Shown here piece by piece: positions 1 to 13,403 of a stretch of 64,000 bases of DNA. The stretch comes from Limnomonas spitsbergensis (Eukaryota; Chlorophyta; Chlorophyceae; Chlamydomonadales): assembly GCA_037349105.1 (NCBI GenBank), contig JAYJMM010000069.1:248001-312000 (forward strand), written 5' to 3'. Position 1 is the stretch's first letter. The number at the start of each line of letters is the position of its first letter. Under the pieces are notes generated by a model. The model was not told the origin of the DNA and made no database searches. It saw only the letters and a program-made list of their open reading frames with translations. The position numbers were made by a program, and so were the translations under genes.

Positions 1-3000
1 ACAGACATGTATCGAGGCAGATACCAAGCATATGTCACCATGGCGTGCTTTAAAAAGCCGGCCTATGTTATTTCAGTGAATGGTGTAGAATGCTTATCGC
101 GTGGCCTTGCATAGAGCGGTGGAGGGAACCAACCATGATGCCTCAGTCTCCGAAATCCTTCGCATGCAATCACACCATTGCATGAACAGACATGTATCGA
201 GGCAGATACCAAGCATATAATGTCACCATGGCGTGCTTTTAAAAGCCGGCCTATGTTATTTCAGTGAATGGTGTAGAATGCTTATCGCGTGGCCTTGCCT
301 AGAGCGGTGGAGGGAACCAACCAGGATGCCTCAGTCTCCGAAATCCTTCGCATGCAATCACACCATTGCATGAACAGACATGTATCGAGGCAGATACCAA
401 GCATATAATGTCACCATGGCGTGCTTTTAAAAGCCGGCCTATGTTATTTCAGTGAATGGTGTAGAATTCTTATCACGTGGCCTTGCCTAGAGCGGTTGAG
501 GGAACCAACCATGATGCCTCAGTCTACGCAATCCCTCGCATGCAATCACACCATTGCATGAACAGACATGTATCGAGGCAGATACCAAGCATATAATGTC
601 ACCATGGCGTGCTTTCAAAAGCCGGCCTATGTTATTTCTGTGAATGGTGTAGAATGCTTATCGCGTGGCCTTGCCTACTAGACCGGTTGAGGGAACTAAC
701 CAGGATGCCTCAGTCTCCCACAATCCTTCGCATGCAATCACACCATTGCATGAACATACATGTATCGAGGCAGATACCAAGCATATGCCACCATGGCGTG
801 CTTTTAAAAGCCCGCCTATGTTATCTCAGTGAATGGTGTAGAATGCTTATCGCGTGGCCTTGCCTAGAGCGGTTGAGGGAACCAACCAAGATGCCTTGCA
901 GTCTCCGCAATCCTTCGCATGCAATCACACCATTGCATGAACATACATGTATCGAGGCAGATACCAAGCATATGTCACCATGGCGTGCTTTCAAAAGCCG
1001 GCCTATGTTATCTCAGTAAAAGGTGTAGAATGCATATCGCGTGGCCTTGCCTAGAGCGGTTGAGGGAACCAACCATGATGCCTCAGTCTCCGCAATCCTT
1101 CGCATGCAATCAGACCATTGCATGAACAGACATGTATCGAGGCAGATACCAAGCATATGTCACCATGGCGTGCTTTCAAAAGCCGGCCTATGTTATTTTA
1201 GTGAATGGTGTAGAATGCTGATCGCGTGGCCTTGCCTAGAGCGGTTGAGGGAGCCAACCATGATGCCTCAGTCTACGCAATCCTTCGCATGCAATCACAC
1301 AATTGCATGAACATACATGTATCGAGGCAGATACCAAGCATATGTCACCATGGCGTGCTTTCAAAAGCCGGCCTATGATATTTCAGTAAATGGTGTAGAA
1401 TGCTGATCGCGTGGCCTTGCCTAGAGCGGTTGAGGGAACCAACCAAGATGCCTCAGTCTCCCGCAATCCTTCGCATGCAATCACACCATTGCATGAACAG
1501 ACATGTATCGAGGCAGATACCAAGCATATGTCACCATGGCGTGCTTTCAAAAGCCGGCCTATGTTATCTCAGTAAATGGTGTAGAATGCATATCGCGTGG
1601 CCTTGCCTAGAGCGGTTGAGGGAACCAACCATGATGCCTCAGTCTCCGCAATCCTTCGCATGCAATCAGACCATTGCATGAACAGACATGTATCGAGGCA
1701 GATACCAAGCATATGTCACCATGGCGTGCTTTAAAAAGCCGGCCTATGTTATTTCAGTGAATGGTGTAGAATGCTTATCGCGTGGCCTTGCCTAGAGCGG
1801 TGGAGGGAACCAACCATGATGCCTCAGTCTCCGAAATCCTTCGCATGCAATCACACCATTGCATGAACAGACATGTATCGAGGCAGATACCAAGCATATA
1901 ATGTCACCATGGCGTGCTTTTAAAAGCCGGCCTATGTTATTTCAGTGAATGGTGTAGAATGCTTATCGCGTGGCCTTGCCTAGAGCGGTGGAGGGAACCA
2001 ACCAGGATGCCTCAGTCTCCGAAATCCTTCGCATGCAATCACACCATTGCATGAACAGACATGTATCGAGGCAGATACCAAGCATATAATGTCACCATGG
2101 CGTGCTTTTAAAAGCCGGCCTATGTTATTTCAGTGAATGGTGTAGAATTCTTATCACGTGGCCTTGCCTAGAGCGGTTGAGGGAACCAACCATGATGCCT
2201 CAGTCTACGCAATCCCTCGCATGCAATCACACCATTGCATGAACAGACATGTATCGAGGCAGATACCAAGCATATGTCACCATGGCGTGCTTTCAAAAGC
2301 CGGCCTATGTTATTTCTGTGAATGGTGTAGAATGCTTATCGCGTAGCCTTGCCTACTAGACCGGTTGAGGGAACTAACCAGGATGCCTCAGTCTCCCACA
2401 ATCCTTCGCATGCAATCACACCATTGCATGAACATACATGTATCGAGGCAGATACCAAGCATATGCCACCATGGCGTGCTTTTAAAAGCCCGCCTATGTT
2501 ATCTCAGTGAATGGTGTAGAATGCTTATCGCGTGGCCTTGCCTAGAGCGGTTGAGGGAACCAACCAAGATGCCTTGCAGTCTCCGCAATCCTTCGCATGC
2601 AATCACACCATTGCATGAACATACATGTATCGAGGCAGATACCAAGCATATGTCACCATGGCGTGCTTTCAAAAGCCGGCCTATGTTATCTCAGTAAAAG
2701 GTGTAGAATGCATATCGCGTGGCCTTGCCTAGAGCGGTTGAGGGAACCAACCATGATGCCTCAGTCTCCGCAATCCTTCGCATGCAATCAGACCATTGCA
2801 TGAACAGACATGTATCGAGGCAGATACCAAGCATATGTCACCATGGCGTGCTTTCAAAAGCCGGCCTATGTTATTTTAGTGAATGGTGTAGAATGCTGAT
2901 CGCGTGGCCTTGCCTAGAGCGGTTGAGGGAGCCAACCATGATGCCTCAGTCTACGCAATCCTTCGCATGCAATCACACAATTGCATGAACATACATGTAT

Positions 3001-3359
3001 CGAGGCAGATACCAAGCATATGTCACCATGGCGTGCTTTCAAAAGCCGGCCTATGATATTTCAGTAAATGGTGTAGAATGCTTATCGCGTGGCCTTGCCT
3101 AGAGCGGTTGAGGGAACCAACCAAGATGCCTCAGTCTCCCGCAATCCTTCGCATGCAATCACACCATTGCATGAACAGACATGTATCGAGGCAGATACCA
3201 AGCATATGTCACCATGGCGTGCTTTCAAAAGCCGGCCTATGTTATCTCAGTAAATGGTGTAGAATGCATATCGCGTGGCCTTGCCTAGAGCGGTTGAGGG
3301 AACCAACCATGATGCCTCAGTCTCCGCAATCCTTCGCATGCAATCAGACCATTGCATGA
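1..3359. repeat. Higher-order repeat of nine monomers, about 1.68 kb, two copies
   Basis: Blocks 1-1681 and 1682-3359 carry the same ordered series of monomer variants and are nearly identical. The visible length difference is a 3-bp TAA indel (present near 597, absent near 2275). Part of the same order recurs after the retrotransposon: 2597-3359 matches 7125-7887 with only scattered changes. Similarity between blocks is far higher than between adjacent monomers, which is the definition of higher-order structure. Confidence 0.9.
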
Positions 3360-3415
3360 ACAGACATATATCGAGGCAGATACCAAGCATATGTCACCAT
3401 GGCGTGCTTTCAAAA
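1..3415. repeat. Satellite array, left part (monomer about 186-187 bp)
   Basis: Head-to-tail copies of one monomer fill this stretch and continue beyond the left edge. Copy starts can be followed at 1, 186 and 374. Length varies through small indels: a TAA insertion in the CATATG box, a CTA insertion after CCTTGCCTA, and CCCGC versus CCGC. Each copy contains an 8-bp dyad, CATGCAAT and ATTGCATG, around a 6-base loop. Short open frames appear because 186 is divisible by three, so they are a by-product of the repeat and not genes. The array breaks mid-monomer at the retrotransposon insertion. Confidence 0.97.
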
Positions 3416-3420
3416 GCCGG

Positions 3421-3886
3421 TGAAACAGGGCAGTATAGACAATAATGCCCTTACTTGTATCTCTTATCTGTCAATGCTGAGAGAGGAAGCGGAGACCGGG
3501 ATCACGGTGGAGAATCGCTGGTTACATCTTGATACAATCGGTAAAGCAACAGAGTCGGCGTACTATAAGATCACGAATCAACAGAGTCTCAGTATAAGAA
3601 GACAGGGCAAACAAGGCATGCCCTAGTCTATGACAAATCAGAATTACTACCACGCATAGTAGAGTCATGAGCACAGTCATAGTGTCATGGCTAACGTGTC
3701 ACTAGTCAAGGCAACTAAAGTAATCACATAACTTCGGAAGGAAGTTACTTAAAACAAACACACACGGAAACGAGCTTCAATCCGCACAGAGTAATATGCG
3801 AACTAGCATGACTAAAAGCATGGCATCCTAGCTACCATCTCTGACAAGCATTAGCATGGCACTTACTAGGTGCCAGCTCTGTTACA
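3421..3886 (-). repeat. 3' LTR (in element orientation)
   Basis: A 466-bp copy, identical to the partner at 6353-6826 except for one substitution (GGAAGTTAC here, GGAAATTAC there) and absence of an 8-bp GAGTCGGG segment. In element orientation it starts TGTAACAGAG and ends CTGTTTCA. A diverged relative lies at 63686. Confidence 0.95.
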
Positions 3887-3901
3887 TTCTCCCCCCTTTT
3901 C
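3887..3901 (-). other. Polypurine tract of the LTR element
   Basis: On the minus strand this reads GAAAAGGGGGGAGAA and abuts the LTR. That is the usual place and composition for plus-strand DNA priming in LTR elements, and it fixes the orientation. Confidence 0.85.
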
Positions 3902-5820
3902 AAACAGGCTACGCCCTCGGAGCCATCCAAAATTAACATGCTTCTGGCAAAATAACTAGAATACCCTACGATGATCAGTCGGCGGGCGTCCGGCGTACTC
4001 GTTCATAAACAATCATCTAACTGCCAACTAATTTATTTTCTCAAAAGTCAGAACATTATTTATTGTGACATATCATGTCATGGGAACTATAGAAGGACGT
4101 CAACATATCGAGGACATACATCGGAGCCTAACAACAATAGGTATGCTACTTTTCATCACGCCGTAGTAAGCATTTCAACCATCTAATAGCTCCTCTTCAC
4201 GCGTCTGCATTTCCATCTTTGTCTTGTTCGTCTTCTTCGTCTTCTTGAACATAATCCGTAATTTCCTTTCCCCGGGACTGTATTTCCTTTCCCCCGGGAC
4301 TGACGGCAGGCTCCCGCTCCTCTAAAATCTTGACGTAACTGGTGGTGGAGGCTATGCATAAATCCTAGAGAGCGACTCCGGAGGAACTACAAAAACCTAG
4401 GTAGCGTGGCCATGGGATAGATGTTGAAGCGATGCATGAAGGCATGCTCAAAATCTTTACGAGCAAATGCGTAGAACGCAATCAATGCTCAACCCATGAA
4501 TGGATAAAGTGCAACATAGTACACGATATCACCCCCCATCTCACCAGACGGGGCAGGCCAGGGATAATGACTCTCCTGCCTGGAGCGAGGGTGTACCCTG
4601 GTACGAAACCCAAGCTATGGCTTGGTTACTCTGTCGCAACCTGGTCTGATGGACTGATGTGCTTTGCAAAACTCATCCACCAGATGATGAAGCTAAGGCC
4701 GCTAAAATACGCGTGAGGCAATCGCTCGCTTGTCGCGCTCCGCAGCCGGAAGTGGAAACATCATAAGCCATGAATCAGCCGGTGGCGCATATGCAAGATC
4801 TGCAGATCCTATGCGGCACATACAACCAGGAGCCATGATTGTGCATTCCTGATGTGAGCTGAACAACCTCATCTATCCGCGAGCTCATCTCGGCCAGTTA
4901 CGGTGAGAGTGCATAAGAGCTCCGGATCAGATGGCATGGTGACACACACGCGAAGACAAACTGCCGTTTGGTCAAAGCCGTGTTCTAGATGTCGCCGAAA
5001 AAGTCCGGATGGCTTAACGCTCTATCCGCAACCTAGGGGAGGAAAATCCTTAATCCATTGGCATGTCACAACGGGCCGTTGAAAATGGAATACCCAAGAC
5101 GAATCACGCAAAGGATCCCGTGGGCGGTGTATAGATATCGGGTTGATTCTAGGAACACCTCATCTCCGTGCAAAGAAACCTCTGTCTTGACATGTAAGAA
5201 TCTACGTCTCGAAACTTAGCACAGTCTTGACATTACCCGAAAGTGTTGAGGCTAATCTGCCTATCGTGGTCAGTGGTCCCAAGTGGGTGCACGGCAATTA
5301 CTCTTCACCGGCTCCTCAGGGGTCCTAGCTCGACGCACTGCATTACCTCCTCTCATGCCCGTCTGCTGAGTGCTGACCCATCTCTCCTCCTCCCTCAAAA
5401 CAAATGTGTGCACTCCGGGGCACATCTAATAATTGCGCATGACAGGTTTCCGTGAGTTGCCCCACCATGAAAGTGATGCATCCGGCCTAGGCAATACAAC
5501 TCTTTAGGTCTATGCCATGGTATCAGATGGGAATTGCGTTGCCTGTCAGCCTTTGAGTTGGACGGTAGAGGACGGTCACAAGGGACACACAGTAGAACTA
5601 GACGTTTTGGCCGGGGAAAAAAATCTGGGAAATTAAGAACCGGACGTGCTGAACCTGGTTTCCATAGTCCCGTTATCATCTAGCCACGCCATTATGAAAT
5701 AAAACATCTGCAAATTCAGCTGACGTCTGATAGCAGCTCGAGCGAGCCATAAATCGCTAGGCACTGGCTTGTCGAGATTAACCTGGCCTGCCTAGAACGA
5801 CCCTGCTGAGGCCGACTGTG
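3902..5820. other. LTR-element interior without recognisable coding
   Basis: No reverse transcriptase, integrase, protease or gag motif is visible on either strand. Open frames stay under about 100 codons and do not form a chain. A short direct duplication of a CCCCGGGACTG-containing segment occurs near 4265-4305. The composition suits a large non-autonomous (LARD- or TRIM-like) element. Confidence 0.7.
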
Positions 5821-6165
5821 GCGATGACTGGTCATTTAACTGACAGCTGAAGTTCACGCTGAAGTTCAGGCTGACTGTCGACTGCTGCCCACCTGAAGTG
5901 CTGGACAAATCTGGCTGTAGCGAGGGCACAAGCGAGAGGTACAACGAGGGCACAGGCGAGACTGGGTGTCACGCGAGATACACAAGTTATATGCATATGG
6001 CGATGACTGGTCATTTAACTGACAGCTGAAGTTCACGCTGAAGTTCAGGCTGACTGCTGCCCACCGGAAGTGCTGACCAAATCTGGCTGAAGCGAGGGCA
6101 CACGCGAGAGGTACGCGCGAGGGCACAAGCGAGACGGCATGTCAAGCGAGATACACAGGCGATAC
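5821..6165. repeat. Internal tandem duplication of about 179 bp
   Basis: The segment beginning GATGACTGGTCATTTAACTG occurs at about 5822 and again at 6002, followed by the same series of GCGAGGGCACA and GCGAGA boxes with scattered changes. The duplication sits near the 5' end of the element, close to the primer-binding site, where packaging and leader functions normally lie. No product is proposed. Confidence 0.85.
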
Positions 6166-6337
6166 TCAGGCAATGTACACAAGCGACAGCAATACAACAT
6201 GACTGGCTGACAGCGCGCGTACGACACTACTACACGGAGGTTGGGCCAACATGTAGCGATTTCGCAGTCGCAGGGACGCAGGCCAGGCGTGACAAGTCCG
6301 TCAAAAATTGCCAGGGATGGCAATTCAGGATCAATCA

Positions 6338-6350
6338 GGCTGTGAAACCA
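6338..6350 (-). other. Primer-binding site resembling initiator tRNA-Met type
   Basis: The minus strand reads TGGTTTCACAGCC two bases after the LTR end. The common plant primer-binding site is TGGTATCAGAGCC, so 11 of 13 positions agree. Position and spacing are as expected for minus-strand priming. Confidence 0.75.
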
Positions 6351-6352
6351 AG

Positions 6353-6826
6353 TGAAACAGGGCAGTATAGACAATAATGCCCTTACTTGTATCTCTTATC
6401 TGTCAATGCTGAGAGAGGAAGCGGAGACCGGGGAGTCGGGATCACGGTGGAGAATCGCTGGTTACATCTTGATACAATCGGTAAAGCAACAGAGTCGGCG
6501 TACTATAAGATCACGAATCAACAGAGTCTCAGTATAAGAAGACAGGGCAAACAAGGCATGCCCTAGTCTATGACAAATCAGAATTACTACCACGCATAGT
6601 AGAGTCATGAGCACAGTCATAGTGTCATGGCTAACGTGTCACTAGTCAAGGCAACTAAAGTAATCACATAACTTCGGAAGGAAATTACTTAAAACAAACA
6701 CACACGGAAACGAGCTTCAATCCGCACAGAGTAATATGCGAACTAGCATGACTAAAAGCATGGCATCCTAGCTACCATCTCTGACAAGCATTAGCATGGC
6801 ACTTACTAGGTGCCAGCTCTGTTACA
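6353..6826 (-). repeat. 5' LTR (in element orientation)
   Basis: A 474-bp copy that should carry the element promoter. It matches 3421-3886 except for one base and the 8-bp GAGTCGGG segment. It is followed by the target duplication GCCGG and then by the resumed satellite monomer. Confidence 0.95.
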
Positions 6827-8751
6827 GCCGGCCTATGTTATTTTAGTGAATGGTGTAGAATGCTGATCGCGTGGCCTTGCCTACTAGAGCGGTTGAGGGA
6901 ACCAACCAGGATGCCTCAGTCTCCCGCAATCCTTCGCATGCAATCACACCATTGCATGAACATACATGTATCGAGGCAGATACCAAGCATATGTCACCAT
7001 GGCGTGCTTTTAAAAGCCCGCCTATGTTATCTCAGTGAATGGTGTAGAATGCTTATCGCGTGGCCTTGCCTAGAGCGGTTGAGGGAACCAACCAAGATGC
7101 CTTGCAGTCTCCGCAATCCTTCGCATGCAATCACACCATTGCATGAACATACATGTATCGAGGCAGATACCAAGCATATGTCACCATGGCGTGCTTTCAA
7201 AAGCCGGCCTATGTTATCTCAGTAAATGGTGTAGAATGCATATCGCGTGGCCTTGCCTAGAGCGGTTGAGGGAACCAACCATGATGCCTCAGTCTCCGCA
7301 ATCCTTCGCATGCAATCAGACCATTGCATGAACAGACATGTATCGAGGCAGATACCAAGCATGTGTCACCATGGCGTGCTTTCAAAAGCCGGCCTATGTT
7401 ATTTTAGTGAATGGTGTAGAATGCTGATCGCGTGGCCTTGCCTAGAGCGGTTGAGGGAGCCAACCATGATGCCTCAGTCTACGCAATCCTTCGCATGCAA
7501 TCACACAATTGCATGAACATACATGTATCGAGGCAGATACCAAGCATATGTCACCATGGCGTGCTTTCAAAAGCCGGCCTATGATATTTCAGTAAATGGT
7601 GTAGAATGCTTATCGCGTGGCCTTGCCTAGAGCGGTTGAGGGAACCAACCAAGATGCCTCAGTCTCCCGCAATCCTTCGCATGCAATCACACCATTGCAT
7701 GAACAGTCATGTATCGAGGCAGATACCAAGCATATGTCACCATGGCGTGCTTTCAAAAGCCGGCCTATGTTATCTCAGTAAATGGTGTAGAATGCATATC
7801 GCGTGGCCTTGCCTAGAGCGGTTGAGGGAACCAACCATGATGCCTCAGTCTCCGCAATCCTTCGCATGCAATCAGACCATTGCATGAACAGACATGTATC
7901 GAGGCAGATACCAAGCATATGTCACCATGGCGTGCTTTCAAAAGCCGGCCTATGTTATTTTAGTGAATGGTGTAGAATGCTGATCGCGTGGCCTTGCCTA
8001 CTAGAGCGGTTGAGGGAACCAACCAGGATGCCTCAGTCTCCCGCAATCCTTCGCATGCAATCACACCATTGCATGAACATACATGTATCGAGGCAGATAC
8101 CAAGCATATGTCACCATGGCGTGCTTTCAAAAGCCGGCCTATGTTATCTCAGTAAATGGTGTAGAATGCATATCGCGTGGCCTTGCCTAGAGCGGTTGAG
8201 GGAACCAACCATGATGCCTCAGTCTCCGCAATCCTTCGCATGCAATCAGACCATTGCATGAACAGACATGTATCGAGGCAGATACCAAGCATATGTCACC
8301 ATGGCGTGCTTTCAAAAGCCGGCCTATGTTATTTCAGTGAATGGTGTAGAATGCTGATCGCGTGGCCTTGCCTAGAGCGGTTGAGGGAACCAACCATGAT
8401 GCCTCAGTCTACGCAATCCTTCGCATGCAATCACACAATTGCATGAACATACATGTATCGAGGAAGATACCAAGCATATGTCACCATGGCGTGCTTTCAA
8501 AAGCCGGCCTATGTTATTTCAGTGAATGGTGTAGAATGCTTATCGCGTGGCCTTGCCTAGAGCGGTTGAGGGAACCAACCAAGATGCCTCAGTCTCCCGC
8601 AATCCTTCGCATGCAATCACACCATTGCATGAACAGACATGTATCGAGGCAGATACCAAGCATATGTCACCATGACGTGCTTTTAAAAGCCGGCCTATGT
8701 TATCTCAGTGAATGATGTAGAATTCTTATCGCGTGGCCTTGCCTAGAGCGG

Positions 8752-11700
8752 TTGAGGGAGCCAACCGGGATGCCTCAGTCTCCCGCCTTCCTTCACATGC
8801 AATCACACCATTGCATGAACAGACATGTATCGAGGCAGATACCAAGCATATGTCACCATGGCGTGCTTTCAAAAGCCGGCCTATGTTATTTCAGTGAATG
8901 GTGTAGAATGCTGATCGCGTGGCTTTGCCTACTAGAGCGGTTGAGGGAACCAACCAGGATGCCTCAGTCTCCCGCAATCCTTCGCATGCAATCACACCAT
9001 TGCATGAACATACATGTATCGAGGCAGATACCAAGCATATGTCACCATGGCGTGCTTTTAAAAGCCCGCCTATGTTATCTCAGTGAATGGTGTATAATGC
9101 TTATCGCGTGGCCTTGCCTAGAGCGGTTGAGGGAACCAACCAGGATGCCTTGCAGTCTCCGCAATCCTTCGCATGCAATCACACCATTGCATGAACATAC
9201 ATGTATCGAGGCAGATACCAAGCATATGTCACCATGGCGTGCTTTCAAAAGCCGGCCTATGTTATCTCAGTAAATGGTGTAGAATGCATATCGCGTGGCC
9301 TTGCCTAGAGCGGTTGAGGGAACCAACCATGATGCCTCAGTCTCCGCAATCCTTCGCATGCAATCAGACCATTGCATGAACAGACATGTATCGAGGCAGA
9401 TACCAAGCATATGTCACCATGGCGTGCTTTAAAAAGCCGGCCTATGTTATTTCAGTGAATGGTGTAGAATGCTTATCGCGTGGCCTTGCCTAGAGCGGTT
9501 GAGGGAACCAACCAGGATGCCTCAGTCTCCCGCCTTCCTTCGCATGCAATCACACCATTGCATGAACAGACATGTATCGAGGCAGATACCAAGCATATAA
9601 TGTCACCATGGCGTGCTTTCAAAAGCCGGCCTATGTTATTTCAGTGAATGGTGTAGAATTCTTATCACGTGGCCTTGCCTAGAGCGGTTGAGGGAACCAA
9701 CCATGATGCCTCAGTCTCCCGCAATCCTTCACATGCAATCACACCATTGCATGAACAGACATGTATCGAGGCAGATACCAAGCATATGTCACCATGGCGT
9801 GCTTTCAAAAGCCGGCCTATGTTATTTCAGTGAATGGTGTAGAATGCCGATCGCGTGGCCTTGCCTACTAGAGCGGTTGAGGGAACCAACCATGATGCCT
9901 CAGTCTCCCGCAATCCTTCGCATGCAATCACACCATTGCATGAACATACATGTATCGAGGCAGATACCAAGCATATGTCACCATGGCGTGCTTTTAAAAG
10001 CCCGCCTATGTTATCTCAGTGAATGGTGTATAATGCTTATCGCGTGGCCTTGCCTAGAGCGGTTGAGGGAACCAGGATGCCTTGCAGTCTCCGCAATCCT
10101 TCGCATGCAATCACACCATTGCATGAACATACACGTATCGAGGCAGATACCAAGCATATGTCACCATGGCGTGCTTTCAAAAGCCGGCCTATGTTATCTC
10201 AGTAAATGGTGTAGAATGCATATCGCGTGGCCTTGCCTAGAGCGGTTGAGGGAACCAACCATGATGCCTCAGTCTCCGCAATCCTTCGCATGCAATCAGA
10301 CCATTGCATGAACAGACATGTATCGAGGCAGATACCAAGCATATGTCACCATGGCGTGCTTTAAAAAGCCGGCCTATGTTATTTCAGTGAATGGTGTAGA
10401 ATGCTTATCGCGTGGCCTTGCCTAAAGCGGTTGAGGGAACCAACCAGGATGCCTCAGTCTCCCGCCTTCCTTCGCATGCAATCACACCATTGCATGAACA
10501 GACATGTATCGAGGCAGATACCAAGCATATAATGTCACCATGGCGTGCTTTTAAAAGCCGGCCTATGTTATTTCAGTGAATGGTGTAGAATTCTTATCAC
10601 GTGGCCTTGCCTAGAGCGGTTGAGGGAACCAACCATGATGCCTCAGTCTACGCAATCCTTCGCATGCAATCACACAATTGCATGAACATACATGTATCGA
10701 GGCAGATACCAAGCATATGTCACCATGGCGTGCTTTAAAAAGCCGGCCTATGTTATTTCAGTGAATGGTGTAGAATTCTTATCGCGTGGCCTTGCCTAGA
10801 GCGGTTGAGGGAGCCAACCGGGATGCCTCAGTCTCCCGCCTTCCTTCACATGCAATCACACCATTGCATGAACAGACATGTATCGAGGCAGATACCAAGC
10901 ATATGTCACCATGGCGTGCTTTCAAAAGCCGGCCTATGTTATTTCAGTGAATGGTGTAGAATGCTGATCGCGTGGCCTTGCCTACTAGAGCGGTTGAGGG
11001 AACCAACCAGGATGCCTCAGTCTCCCGCAATCCTTCGCATGCAATCACACCATTGCATGAACATACATGTATCGAGGCAGATACCAAGCATATGTCACCA
11101 TGGCGTGCTTTTAAAAGCCCGCCTATGTTATCTCAGTGAATGGTGTATAATGCTTATCGCGTGGCCTTGCCTAGAGCGGTTGAGGGAACCAACCAGGATG
11201 CCTTGCAGTCTCCGCAATCCTTCGCATGCAATCACACCATTGCATGAACATACATGTATCGAGGCAGATACCAAGCATATGTCACCATGGCGTGCTTTCA
11301 AAAGCCGGCCTATGTTATCTCAGTAAATGGTGTAGAATGCATATCGCGTGGCCTTGCCTAGAGTGGTTGAGGGAACCAACCATGATGCCTCAGTCTCCGC
11401 AATCCTTCGCATGCAATCAGACCATTGCATGAACAGACATGTATCGAGGCAGATACCAAGCATATGTCACCATGGCGTGCTTTAAAAAGCCGGCCTATGT
11501 TATTTCAGTGAATGGTGTAGAATGCTTATCGCGTGGCCTTGCCTAGAGCGGTTGAGGGAACCAACCAGGATGCCTCAGTCTCCCGCCTTCCTTCGCATGC
11601 AATCACACCATTGCATGAACAGACATGTATCGAGGCAGATACCAAGCATATAATGTCACCATGGCGTGCTTTCAAAAGCCGGCCTATGTTATTTCAGTGA

Positions 11701-12857
11701 ATGGTGTAGAATTCTTATCACGTGGCCTTGCCTAGAGCGGTTGAGGGAACCAACCATGATGCCTCAGTCTCCCGCAATCCTTCACATGCAATCACACCAT
11801 TGCATGAACAGACATGTATCGAGGCAGATACCAAGCATATGTCACCATGGCGTGCTTTCAAAAGCCGGCCTATGTTATTTCAGTGAATGGTGTAGAATGC
11901 CGATCGCGTGGCCTTGCCTACTAGAGCGGTTGAGGGAACCAACCATGATGCCTCAGTCTCCCGCAATCCTTCGCATGCAATCACACCATTGCATGAACAT
12001 ACATGTATCGAGGCAGATACCAACCATATGTCACCATGGCGTGCTTTTAAAAGCCCGCCTATGTTATCTCAGTGAATGGTGTATAATGCTTATCGCGTGG
12101 CCTTGCCTAGAGCGTTTGAGGGAACCAACCAGGATGCCTTGCAGTCTCCGCAATCCTTCGCATGCAATCACACCATTGCATGAACATACACGTATCGAGG
12201 CAGATACCAAGCATATGTCACCATGGCGTGCTTTCAAAAGCCGGCCTATGTTATCTCAGTAAATGGTGTAGAATGCATATCGCGTGGCCTTGCCTAGAGC
12301 GGTTGAGGGAACCAACCATGATGCCTCAGTCTCCGCAATCCTTCGCATGCAATCAGACCATTGCATGAACAGACATGTATCGAGGCAGATACCAAGCATA
12401 TGTCACCATGGCGTGCTTTAAAAAGCCGGCCTATGTTATTTCAGTGAATGGTGTAGAATGCTTATCGCGTGGCCTTGCCTAAAGCGGTTGAGGGAACCAA
12501 CCAGGATGCCTCAGTCTCCCGCCTTCCTTCGCATGCAATCACACCATTGCATGAACAGACATGTATCGAGGCAGATACCAAGCATATAATGTCACCATGG
12601 CGTGCTTTTAAAAGCCGGCCTATGTTATTTCAGTGAATGGTGTAGAATTCTTATCACGTGGCCTTGCCTAGAGCGGTTGAGGGAACCAACCATGATGCCT
12701 CAGTCTACGCAATCCTTCGCATGCAATCACACAATTGCATGAACATACATGTATCGAGGCAGATACCAAGCATATGTCACCATGGCGTGCTTTAAAAAGC
12801 CGGCCTATGTTATCTCAGTGAATGGTGTAGAATTCTTATCGCGTGGCCTTGCCTAGA
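8752..12857. repeat. Higher-order repeat of eleven monomers, 2053 bp, two copies
   Basis: Blocks starting at 8752 and 10805 repeat the same series of monomer variants at a constant offset of 2053 bp. Matched landmarks: 9173 with 11226, and 9613 with 11666. They differ from the 9-monomer block to the left, so the array changed register rather than expanding one unit throughout. Confidence 0.85.
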
Positions 12858-13403
12858 GCGGTTGAGGGAGCCAACCATGATGCCTCAGTCTCCCGCAATC
12901 CTTCGCATGCAATCACACCATTGCATGAACATACATGTATCAAGGCAGATACCAAGCATATGTCACCATGGCGTGCTTTCAAAAGCCGGCCTATGTTATT
13001 TCAGTGAATTTGTAGAATGATGATCGCGTGGCCTTGCCTACTAGAGCGGTTGAGGGAACCAACCAGGATGCCTCAGTCTCCCGCAATCCTTCGCATGCAA
13101 TCACACCATTGCATGAACATACATGTATCGAGGCAGATACCAAGCATATGTCACCATGGCGTGCTTTTAAAAGCCCGCCTATGTTATCTCAGTGAATGGT
13201 GTATAATGCTTATCGCGTGGCCTTGCCTAGAGCGGTTGAGGGAACCAACCAGGATGCCTTGCAGTCTCCGCAATCCTTCGCATGCAATCACACCATTGCA
13301 TGAACATACATGTATCGAGGCAGATACCAAGCATATGTCACCATGGCGTGCTTTCAAAAGCCGGCCTATGTTATCTCAGTAAATGGTGTAGAATGCATAT
13401 TGC

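Larger units (their letters stand above)
3421..6826 (-). mobile_element. Young non-autonomous LTR retrotransposon inserted in the satellite
   Basis: Two near-identical direct repeats (3421-3886 and 6353-6826) begin TG and end CA and are flanked by the 5-bp duplication GCCGG (3416-3420 and 6827-6831), so a single satellite monomer was interrupted. The element reads on the minus strand. A purine tract lies against the repeat at 3887, and a primer-binding site resembling the plant initiator-tRNA-Met type lies two bases inside the repeat at 6353. The 2.47-kb interior has no gag, protease, reverse transcriptase, RNase H or integrase, so replication must depend on enzymes supplied elsewhere. The repeats differ by one base and one 8-bp indel, implying recent insertion. 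Confidence 0.95.

Noticed and set aside
5517..5528. TGGTATCAGATG as primer-binding site of the LTR element
   Set aside because: It lies mid-element on the plus strand; the site next to the LTR on the minus strand fits position, orientation and purine tract.
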